In this document: positions 25,350-37,300 of the stretch, piece by piece
How the letters are laid out: every line of letters starts with the position of its first letter
How positions within the stretch are numbered: the stretch's first letter is position 1
DNA from: Plazaster borealis
Lineage: Eukaryota > Echinodermata > Asteroidea > Forcipulatida > Labidiasteridae
Assembly (NCBI GenBank): GCA_021014325.1
Contig: CM037467.1
Coordinates: 3,720,001 to 3,784,000, forward strand
Direction of reading: 5' to 3'
DNA length: 64,000 nt
Notes under the pieces: model-generated
What the model saw: only the letters and a program-made list of their open reading frames with translations
The model's database searches: none
What the model was told of the DNA's origin: nothing
Made by a program: the position numbers and the translations under genes

Positions 25350-28300
25350 GTCAATCAATCAATCAATCAAACAAACAACAAAATAACAAACAAACAAACA
25401 AACATACAAAACCTGAAATGACTGACAACACAAATAATTTGTACATGTCATTACTCATTGGCACTTACTAACATCGCCTCACATGATGACTTGCACTACT
25501 TTATAAAAAAAATAGCTATAATCAGAAACATGCTGTTCCGGTTTCCAACAAGCTTTATACAATTATAACATGGTTTGAGGGTGGACAGTCATATTAGGTC
25601 CCCGAGGTATTGGAAGTTGACAAACTAGTTCCTGAGGGGACGCCAAGTGAAGTAGTTTGTCAACTTTTGATGCGGAAAGCTAATATCGACTGTCCCCCTC
25701 GAAATAAACCATGTCATATTTGTTTTACTATACCTCATAATTCTCTCTAGTTTGGCATCACTGGAAAAGTGCGACATTTACATGTGCCACCATCTTTTCA
25801 TGTGAATGTTGCGAGTGATGTTCGCGCTTGTGTACTTATACATCCATTAGTGTTAGCCAGAGGGGTGTCTGGGTGTCTTTTGGACACCCTGATTTAAATT
25901 TGGACACCCTGTGTTATTTGCAATGTACATGTGTAAATGTATTGTGAACAATTTGGACTTCAAGTATCTAAATTTCAAGCAAATTTGGACACCGTTTTAC
26001 CAAGTCCTGTCTAAAACCTTGCTACATCCACATGCAAGCGACAGTTCAATGATTGCTTCATCAAGCACATGTGTAGTAGACACTTGCACATGTGATAGTC
26101 TACTATGCAGGGTTCTCCCCATGCACAAGCTAGCGTATCGGGTCGATACGCGCGAATTGCATGCCCATACGTGCAAATTTCAGCTGATACGCAAAAAAAA
26201 CGAAATACGGTAGTTTCACAAAAAACTTGAAAAGAAAACCATATAGAATACTCCAAATTGCACAGTGGGGCTTTGAAAACCAAGAAAAACACCAAGTAGA
26301 AAACATTCCGAAGACCTTGTTTCAATTCAGCGCGCTTTGGCCAAACATCCCAAAATTATTGCCCAGAATGCCCCACAGTTTTGAAAAAAAAACCTGGGGA
26401 GAACCCTGCTATGCATGCGTATTTACCCTGTGCGTGAATACTGTCGCGCGTGCTTGGTTATCAGCAAAAATTGCATCTGGCACGTGATGGTAAATGGACC
26501 AGTGAGAATTTGACTCTTGATCATGAACATGTATGAGGTATAATAAATAACAATAGGAACCTTCAGGAAAAAATCCCAGAACTGCACAAACAGTTGTAAA
26601 ATATTTTCTTGAAATAATCAAGGCATTGGGTTGAAAGTTGGAAGGTTTACATGTAAGTCTGGAAAACCATGCGTCTGTCATGCATTGTTCGTAAATGCGT
26701 CTCTGTACGCAATGCGTACAAATGAAAGTACCTGCCAAGCAATGCACATAATTCGGGTATTTTCATGTTAAAAGATTGTGCAATACGCATTAGGCACAAC
26801 GCATGATGCACACATGGATTTCCGGCCTTAGAAGGGAGAGAATTTGGCTGGTGATGTGATTTGCCGGAGGGGGGGGGGGGATGGAATGGGATTGGATTAG
26901 AGTGTCCCTCACCTTCCCTCCAGTAAGTCTTTCCTCAGCTGCAGGACATACTGATATCGAGTATACTCCTCTTGTAGCTTGCTCGGATCGGAGACGAAAA
27001 ACTTGACGGCGAAGGTCAAATACATCGGTCCTGGTAGGTAAAGAAAGCACACACAAAGAGGACTTTGGATTATGCCGAGTAAGTCCGTACAGCTTGCCAA
27101 GAGGAGGGGAAACACTGAATTGATGATGTGCAATCACTGATGTTGGGGTGACATAATTAGTGCTCCTACACTAACTAATGCAGGGCTCGAAAGTTACACT
27201 GGACCGCAGGCCCGAGGCCAATGATTTTAAGAGATGGCCCAGTAAACTTATGACCAAAAATGTCCAGTTGTCTTGTGTTTTTCAATTGAATAATAAATTT
27301 GTTTGCGAAGAGATGCATCCTTTTGTTATTTTAACTTCGCAGTCAAACGTATATGATATACACATACTTACCAATATGACAAGTAAAATAAATCTTCTCC
27401 CAGCGCTTGTTCAAATCCAAACAGTTTATACATGTATGTTAAAAATGTAGAAAGTTTTTCTCATTGTGATTCTAGTCTTGCGAAAAAACTTCTGGTCCTG
27501 TAAACATTTTTAGTTACAAGCCCTGCAGTCTTGTTAATTTCGCCCCCAATTTTGAGCCCTGCAAGGTGCAATACCTACACACAGGGCCACAAGGCACATA
27601 CGCATTGATGTTCACTGCCAAGTCAAAGGCATGAGATTGTTTAAATGGTTAAGGTAGCCATTTTTTCAGTGGGCAAACTGGGGAAAAAATTACAGGGATT
27701 CCAAAACAAATCAAAACTTTCTAAAATGAGCTACCTACAAACTCCTTCTCTCTAAACTTGTGAGGAAATCAGTATGTAAAGGAATTTTGTCATGACAACG
27801 TTTTGTTTTCGTTTTTTTGAGAATCCAACTGACAGGAAGTTTCGACACCTTCCCTGAAATTTATTCAGTTGGGTTTAGGATTACATCAAGTCAGTTCTAG
27901 ACTGGTAATGAAGGGTTTACAGTCTGTAACTTCAATCCAATGTTGAGAGAGGACATGAATGACTGAAATACTAGTAGCTTCAAGCCAATGCCTGCACATT
28001 CCAATAGAGTGAAGAAGGAACTTGAGATACGTCCAAGATTAAAATTGTACTTTAACCCGCAGGTTATTTTGTGAATTTTTGTTGCCACGGTCCTTTGAAA
28101 AAATGGCCTGCATTTTGAACTACACATAACTTTGGACAGCAAAGTTTATATACTGTATACATACATACCCCGTACATTAAATCGTTTAAACCATAACATT
28201 GGAAACATGCTATTTCCTCAACTTGACAGTATTTCACACAGATCTATTTCTCTGGAAGATTAGTACTGGTGTGAACTCTATAATCGGTGATCCTGATTAG

Positions 28301-31300
28301 ACTTCAACAAAATAATTTTCATTCCTGTACTTTGTCTTTAAAGTCTTTGGGATTATTTTTGAAGGGGCCCCAAGGTCACGATCAAGGTCAAAAAGGCCAA
28401 GACCAGGGGCACCATGGCCAAAACCAGGGGCACCAAGGCCAAAACCTGGGGCACCAAGACCAAGATAAGGGGAACCAAGGCCAAGACAAGGGGCAACAAG
28501 GCTGAGATCAGAGGCACCAAGGCCAAGAACAAGGGCACCAAGGCCAAGAACAGGGGCACCAAGGCCAAAACCGGGGGGGGGGGGGGGGCAAAATGGGTTT
28601 CTTTTAATCAACTCTATGAAATAGGCTCCTGACCTTTGACCTGTTTCCGTATTGATTTCATGGGGTCCAGCCATCGCTTGGTCTCTGAGATGGTCAGGCT
28701 GTCTGAGTAGCGAAGCCCAAAGTAGTCGCATTCGATCAAGTCCAGATGGTTGAAGACAAGCTCCAGTAACGTCTGTCCCTTGGCTCGCCTCTGCATGAAG
28801 AAGAAGGAAACAAAAACCATAAAAGTTATCCCTCTCTGTGCATTGACGTGACACGCATGTAATTGAAAAAGGACTAAATATCACCGTGTAGGTACATGTA
28901 TTCACAGGCTTTTCACAACATTTCTGCAGTACACTTGACTATGCCACATAAATTTTGACTGGCCCATGCAGTCTTTTGTGTAATTTTTTAAACGTAAAGT
29001 AAAGTTCAGCATGGAGCTACATCCAGTACAATGTACAAGTAGTTTCACAAAGGCAGTGTGGCTAGTTTTTGACTTGTCTGCCGGTGGGCTACAAATGTAC
29101 CGGGTATCCCTTACCAAAATTACCAATTTATTCCAATTGGATATTCAGTTGGAAAGATTTGGATCGAGTTGGTATTGAGTTGGTGTGAGTTGGTTTATAT
29201 TGGAATACTGGTTTGATTTAATTGAATTGGAATTAGTTGGAATTTGTTTCTACCAATTGGAAATTTTTCCTAAATTAATTCCAACTGGAAACTTTATTTC
29301 CTATTTAAGACCAATTGGGTCCAGTTGGAAAAAGTCCAATTGGGTTCAGTTGGGAAAAATTTCAAACTGAATCCAACTGAGTCCATTTGAGACCAATTGG
29401 TTTTGTGCCAAAACACAACATTGGAAAAATTCCAATTGGTTCCAATTGGAAAATTGAATTGGACATTTTGGTAAGGGGTACTGTCGCTACATGTGTAAGA
29501 AGTAAAGTTGACTCGCCTGCCTCACTCTCCAACTAGTAGTTTTAGTGACTAAATCAAGGCCTGTTCATGTAGGCATGCCACAGATAATTGCATGCACATC
29601 TTTTGCTTAAAATGTGTATATTTTAACCCTCCCACTGTTTGACCATTCAATACCGTCCACTGTAATTTGGATTAAAGACCAATTAGGCCAGCCTGCAATA
29701 TGATACTGTATGGTGGTGAGTACGTCTACACAGTACACAGCCAATCCTCCTATTAACTAACCAATCATTATGATTCACTGTGGTTTTGAATATGCCAGCT
29801 TGCAATAACATACTTATGTGGTGAATGCAAAGTTCACAACCAACCCTCCTACGTACTGTTTGACCTGTCATTCACTGTGGTTTTTAAATGATAGATAAAC
29901 TATGCCATCGTACGGTAAGATCATGTACATGTATCATGTGATGAATGCATCTACACAGTACACAGTCAACCCTCCTACTCTCTGACCAATCAATATCGTC
30001 ACTGCGGTTTTGAATAAAAGATAAACTACATACATATCTTTAAACTACTACAAGTAAGAGCTTGATGATAAAGGCAGCAACCAAATCCTGAACTGCTATT
30101 ATGTATTGTCCATGGCAGAACCTTGACATTAACAGATTGACTACTCAATGTGATCCAACAAGCCTTTAGAAAATTCACAAAACGGCTTCTAGACTAGTGG
30201 CACCCAGCGACTTCATTGTTGTTCCAAAAAGGTTGACCACCCCTAGAGTGTGTACAATGAACATGAATATCGTGTGACCATAAATATGTAAGTGTAAAAA
30301 TAATGTGTACATTATGGAGTTAGCTTCTTTTTTTGGGGGGGGGGGAGTGTACACAACTTTACAGTACAGTGTACATTGCAGAAGTTGAATATTTACAAAT
30401 ATTTACATTGTGTGCATTACACAGTACACCATACATATCATCTACATGTACAGCATAAATGCATGAAGGCGAACGGTGTCCATTTTACTCTGTCAAATTG
30501 CCAAAAAGGATTGTCATACATGTACATGAAACATGTATGAAAGCATTAATGTAGTTTGCCCTAAACTATACGGAATAAATGAATGCTGAGTACTCGACAG
30601 TACTGTGTGTGCTGTGTGCTTGTCAAATCCCCACATGCTCTTCACCCCTGATGCAGAAAATACAAAAACTACAGTCGACTCTCGTTATAACAAGATCACT
30701 GGGACTGGCCAAATTACCTCTTTCTTACAGGATTGTTGTTATAAGAGGACAGCAAAACAAAGAAACACAAAGTAGAAATGCGATGCGGGACTTTAAAATG
30801 TACTCTTTATAAGCAGAACCTCTTTATAACAGTGCTCTTTATAACGAGAATTGACTGTAACTGTAAATGGTTTGCAGTGCCTGACGCTAATTATTTACAG
30901 GATTTGAACTGGTCCTCGCAGTTAAGACATCTGCGGGAGCCATGGGTTCGAATCCATCCCAGTTGCTTTTCAATTGTTCTCCTTGCGCAGGACAAAGCAA
31001 GCGTTCAGTATAGACCATGTAACCTGCGACATCACGTTTACAAAAGAGGCACAGAGCCTGGACATCTGCAGGCATGATTTGTACACAGCCTACCAATGGA
31101 AGAACAAAAACATTCTTACATTTTATGTAGATTGCACCGTCTGATTTTCATCAAATTTTAATATGAAGAAAGGGGGCACATCTCAAAACTTGTTCAGCTC
31201 TTATACTAATGTTGAAATTTTTACACAAAATGTAAAATTTCCCATATGACCTGTGTAGTATCTTGCCTGCCAGAAAGGTCCTGGAATATACAAGGTCACT

Positions 31301-34300
31301 CGTTTTGTAAGCAAAGGTTACAGTACATGGTCTATGCACAATGTTCTTCACAAATTGGTGTAAATTGTTCTTAAACATCTTGATGCAGAGGTATTACATG
31401 TATATGCAATTTAAGAACTGGCTTAAAATCTACATAAAACTATATCTCACGATCACACATTGTAATGGAATACATTCCATTCAACATAATGAACCTACTA
31501 CAAACAGGGGCGAGAGTCCTTGCTGACAAAAAGGTCAGAAACTAGCATCCAAATTTTAAGAGATACAGTCAATTATTCATTTCAATCAATCAACATTTAT
31601 TTCCATACATAAATCAAAATAAACAACTTGATTAGTTAACAGAGACTGAAACTGTATGGAGGCATGACCCATAACAGCAAAATCTTGTAGGCTGGGATGC
31701 CTTGTACAAAACAAAATAAAGATTGAAAGTAATTAATTAATATTACAATTATATAATAATACAATACAGATTAACAAAAGATCAAACAAGGATCAATACG
31801 AGACAGGTATTACAAGCGCAAAAACCAAACAAACAAACAAGGACCAAAAAACCACACAAGACGGACCACAACGAACGAGCTAAACCATGATGATGAATAA
31901 AAACTAAGTTGCATAATGGGAGACAATGTGTTTTTTGAAGGAGGCTTTCAGTAAGTTGTAATGACAGCATTACCACCTTTTGATAACCCCTGGAATTATA
32001 GATTTCAAGGCACTTCTGAGGGAGAGTATCCTATGTAAGCCCTAGAGAAGACACAGAAGAGAGAAAAAACCAGGCAGACATAAAAAGGTCAGAATTCAGA
32101 CAAGAGTCTGAAATTTCTCATCCCTGACATACATACCACATGTAGCTTCAGGATAATTTCAAAGAAAATTGAACACCTCTAATGGAACTAATGCTCTACT
32201 TTTACTCTTTAAGTCCGCACAGGACACCGATGACTCATATACATGTACTTAAGAGGTGTACCCTAACACACCACATCACTGGGGCCCTGAATAAGGGGAA
32301 GACAGCGTAGACATCAAACGTCTCATTTTCTCATGAATCAATTAGATAATCTGTGGGGGTTTTTTACCTCACGAAATATAAGTATTCAAAGCAAATCATT
32401 TCAAGACAATTGCTTTGCAATGTAAAAAAACAACAACAATGTATTTTATTAGGAGACATTAGCAGTGAACCAGTGAAAAGAACGGTATGCAACTTAAATC
32501 GGGGGGGGGGGGGGGGTTGAAAAGAGGGATTTGCCTTGGACATGATATTCGTACAATGTTTTCTTAGTTTTCTTTTAGCACAAAAAACAAGAAAACGAGG
32601 AAATCAGCTGATCTGCTGGCCTGAAAGAAGTGTATGGCAATTTGTGTGCCAATTTTTGTGCTTAGCAGCTCTTAGTTGCTAAGCAATTTATTGACAAATA
32701 TGCTTAGCCAACAGACATTGGTAGAAACAAACATGTACAGTGTACACATACTGTAACATACATGTAATGTACTTTTGAAGCATATTCTTGAAAGCTTGCT
32801 CAATTCCATATCTCATCTTAAGGGAGGGTCAATAGATTAGTTTTTGTCATATTAATCCTGATTTATAGGCCCAATTATCAAGAAGGATACAATAAAATTC
32901 ACCTGTGAAAGTTTCAGCTGAATATAGTTTCTACTTGTTGAGAAAACAGCAAAAAAAGTGTTACTGTATTTTCATCAAGAACGTTGAATCCATCCACGTT
33001 TAGCGAGGTGACAGGGAGTACCAACTGCATCTCTGGCCGCAACATTCAGCAACGAAAACCATGGAAATTGAATCTCCAAAAGTCACCTTGAGGGGAGTTA
33101 TGGCAATTCAAATTTGGTTGACATTCTTTTATTGATTTCTAATCAGACAAAATAATGCTTACTACCATCTTTATACCAAGGTGGCTTTCAGTTTGAAATT
33201 ACACCTTTTTTTGTGAGGAGGGGATCATTACCAAAGTATGATTCTACATGTTCAGCAACTATAAAGAAAAAAATATTTGCTGTCCTGTAAAAAAAAATAT
33301 TTCAGGTCCAGTGAGAGTTCTGAGAGCTCCCAAGACCTAAAGTCTAGTGCAGATTTTCTTGAAATTCCAGCTGGGAACTGGTGGTAACCTATTGGGGACA
33401 AGGTTTTCTGTGCTTATCAAATTGGCACACTTACACATGTAGTTAGCAGCTCTGTGGACCCAGCTATATTCATGCCACATGACCATGAATGTTAAACCTT
33501 GACATTTTGCTGCCATGAAAGAATCCAGACATCAGTACAAGTGTAGATGTGTACAGGACGACCGCCATCATGGCCATGACATCCATTGTAAAAGGCTGCA
33601 ATGCTCTGAGCCCAGCTGCCCCCCCCCAAAAAAAAATACTGCAGCGTTCTCCCTCAACAGCGGTCCGCTGGCCAAATGCCAGTTTTGGCCCAAATGCCAG
33701 TTAAAACGGCCAAGGACCAGTCAGAATTCAGTCCATCTAGTCCAGCTGGCTGGTTAACATTGACTGTTCATATTGCTTCAAACTACAAGTCCCACAGTGT
33801 TGAAAGGGAACCATAAAACATGGACCAGTGAAAAAGCTGGCGGACTTGTGAAATGACAAGCTAACTAGTCCCCTTGCTAGTCACTGAAACAGCTAAGGGC
33901 AAACACTGTACACTGTATATTAGTACCCAAAGGCATTCTGATTGTCTCTTTTAGTGAACTTTACAAATAAAGAGAAATTGTCCATGCAGAGCTTTTGGTT
34001 TCATTGACGTTTAGTTCTACATGTAGAATAAGCCAATATCAGCGATTCACAACACAGAGCCCGCTACAGTTTGCCAACAGGAGGCCATTTTTGCAGTGTA
34101 TCCTGGAAAAAAAGGTTAGCAAGTTTTAGGTTGCCGCGCAGCGACCGCAGAACAACCCCGATGGTTTACATTCATCCGTGGTTTGCATATATTCCGTGGA
34201 AAGATGATACAGGAAATTACAGTGAGTGATCAATGTTTCCTTTATAAAGCACTAAGGTCGTATTTCTCTGACTGTGTTTATAGCATAAGATAGTAGGTTT

Positions 34301-37300
34301 TTTTGTAATGCTGATGAGTTTATCATGGTCCCAAACTGCCGCAGCACTTGATTTGCGAGTGTGAAAGTCAACCGCTTTTTGGAAAAATAGCCTCTCCTGT
34401 GTAAACTGTAGAGGGTGCACTGTATGGCGAATCACTCGTAAAGCAAGTTAAAATTTGAATGATGCCTGGCAGGTCAAAAAACTAAAAACATTTTATATTT
34501 GATTCAATTCACATCAAAGCACATATTTTCATTGTTGGACTAAGTACAATTTCTAAACAAAAATGATAAAAGGGAAATTATAATGACAATTTGATGCAAA
34601 TGTTTCGGGTCAGCTGATTCAGTTTTTTCATTCTATTCATCAAAATGCGTAATATTTTGAAAGTCAGGGGCCTTTTCCAAACCTCGGCTTGGGTTCCAGC
34701 TCCGGCTCCAGGCTCTTTCTAATGTTCGAACCACTGTGTGCAAAATACACACCTTGCTCAAATTTTTTTAACTGAGCCCAACCCGGAGCCAAAGCCGAGG
34801 TTTGGGAAAAGGCCCAGGTTTCCCTCAGAACTGCAAGCAGCAAAATTAGTCTGATTCCCTCAAAGAGCACTTTGTAATTGTATAGGCCTACTCTTCACAA
34901 TTTTGCATTACGCACCACCCACCAACCATGTGTATCTGGGAATAAGAGTTAAGATGGAAAACGCATGAATAAGGCCCATTGTACCAGACACTACTCCAAT
35001 CCAAATCTCAAATGGCTTTTTCAAGCCTACAAAGAAAAGTGTCACGTAAAGGGCATGAATTGAGTTGAGCAGTTTGAAGTCACCTGTGGGTCTTATCCAC
35101 CATTCAGTGTGCCATGAGACTTTGCATGGTCATTCCCTGCCAGGGTCAATCAACAAGAGTTTATCAAATCTGCTCCATATGAAGGGTCACGTCCAAAGAC
35201 CTTTTGTAAAATGATTCCAAGTTCTTAATGTCAAAGTTTAAGGCCTGGGCCCAATTTCATAGAGGTGCTTAAGCAGATAAAATCGCTTAACATTTTTCAG
35301 CTAAGCAGAAATGAGCAGGATACTAGTCACAACTGGTACATGTGGTATGGTTGTTTCGCTGGTTACCTCGTTCAGGTAAGCATAATTTTGTAGTGCTCAG
35401 CATTTTTTTGTGCTTACGCCTCTCCATGAAATTGGGCCCTGGTAAAAATAAAATCTTGTTAAAAGACAAGAAGAACAAAGATAGTGTTCTCCCTTAACAG
35501 TGGCCCGCTGGCCAAATACCAGTTCACCAATTCACTCCAAGTGTTCCGGCTGGCTAGATCAGTGTTGAAATATTTTAAATATGGACTAGTGAAAAAGCTG
35601 GCAGACCAGTGAAATGACAAGCTGGCCAGTCACTTTAAAAGTTAAGGGCAAACCCTGTTACAGGCTCAATTCTAAATGTGCATACTGTACGTTGTATACA
35701 TTGACATAGACTTCCATTTTTTCTGGGCCCAATTTCACGGCGCTGCTTACCACAGAATTCTGCACTTACATAAAGCTCCCCACAGGCACAGGAATCCATG
35801 GGTCATCAGCGTGTAACATTCTGCGGTAAGCCCTGACTGCTATGATTCAATATCCACGTGAAAGTTTGTGCATGTAGAGAAAATGTTTACATTTGTACAT
35901 GTGCACATACTTGTGTACATGTACCCGTAATAAAACCTGGAGCAATCAGACAAAGATTGCAAGACACTGCTGCAAAAAAAATGCAAGTTGTACATCTGGC
36001 TGGTCAGCTACATTATTATGTACAGTACATAGGGTGGTGCAACACTCTGATCACAATATAAATATACTTCACAAACGTGTAGGCAATGGATTAAGGTAGT
36101 TGCCTCTTTGCCTTGGTCATTGCCTTGGTGCCCCTTGGCGCCTCTCACTACGGAAAAAATACACTGCCCTAACGCTAAGGACAAATACAGGAGGTGAGGG
36201 AAGCATCAGGTCTGCTGTAAAAACTAAAGTAAAGTCTGTCCCGAGCCATATCACTATCAGGCCGGTGTTTATATCCGGTTTCCTTGGCATTAAACAACTG
36301 AGAATATTTCTATTCCCCCTGGACAGGCTTCCAGTCCATCGCAGGTTATTCCCCAGCTCTCTCCAGTACTAATTTCTACTCCTGGGTGAAAAGAAGCAAT
36401 AATGGTTTAGTGTCTTGCTTAAGGACACAAGTGTCTCAACCGGGACTCGAACCTCTGATCAGAAACACCAGAGCTTGAGTCCGGTGCTCTTATCCGCTCG
36501 GCCGTGACACGCCATTCCTGACACAGTGTCCCAATTGACCATATTTTTGACCGCATGAGGGCGCTTTCTCCAGGAATGTCTTGCATCCCAATTACAGTTT
36601 CGTCTTATTTTAATTGCCTGTATGTAGTTTTCTTGCATCATTGACGAAAAACATAAACATAATAATAACAAAAATGAAAAAACCCCGTTGTTTACTTGTT
36701 TTTCATCACGTAAAAATTGGTCCACAAACGCCCTCACGCGGTCAAAAATATGGCGAATTCCTCTTATCCAATTGCCAAAGTGAAGGATTCAGAAGGACTG
36801 GGGCAAGTAGGCCCAGATAAAAATTGCTTATCACAGGGTCAGGCATTCCAATCTTATTCAAGTGCAAACAATTTGGTGCAGAGTGACACAGTAGAAGAGT
36901 AAGTTACAGAGTAAGTAAGCCACATCAGAAGTGATTATGGTAAGATATTGGAACTGACAGCAGAGCTATTTATGTACAAGTAGGTCAAGGTGTTAGTAAA
37001 GAGGGTAAGGCCAGGTTTCAGACAGATCCTTCCTACCCTCTGAGGTACACAGGGGTTGCATGGTCATCCCTTGCCCAAAAATTGATTGGTCATTCATTGC
37101 TAAAATCAATTGTATAATGTACTAGTTGACATGTGAAGTGACATTTAAGAGCACAATTCTGCTTTTGAAAATGTAATACTCTATTTATTTATTTATTTAT
37201 TTTTTCCTTTCTTCTTCTTCAAAATTTAGACTTTGATTTTGGAATGGGGTGTATCTCCATCAGTTTCAGGGAGCATGCACAAGCTAGTGTATCGGGCTGA

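Larger units (their letters stand above)
5714..26912 (-). other. Intron 3 of the PTPN4-like gene (21.2 kb)
   Basis: Very long GT-AG intron, essentially a repeat depot: SINEs, TTAA MITEs, foldbacks, three tandem arrays and one LINE 3' end, each listed separately. Stretches 10.4-10.9, 14.0-15.1, 16.2-17.0, 17.95-18.9 and 24.8-26.1 kb show no convincing feature apart from simple repeats. The donor (26912) is followed 33 nt later by a C12 tract in transcript sense. Confidence 0.75.
27031..28633 (-). other. Intron 2 of the PTPN4-like gene
   Basis: 1.6-kb GT-AG intron with a TIR element (27181-27561) and a 21-bp minisatellite plus C16 tract (transcript sense) next to the donor. Bases 27600-28350 show nothing recognisable. 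Confidence 0.8.

Noticed and set aside
28287..28905. 202-codon minus-strand frame and others across exon 2
   Set aside because: The 202-codon frame is a shadow of exon 2 in another frame plus the 21-bp minisatellite. The real coding frame is the FERM one.
36421..36512. tRNA-Leu(CAA) gene
   Set aside because: No closing acceptor stem, and the body downstream is repeated at 6.7, 40.2 and 52.3 kb, so it is a SINE head.
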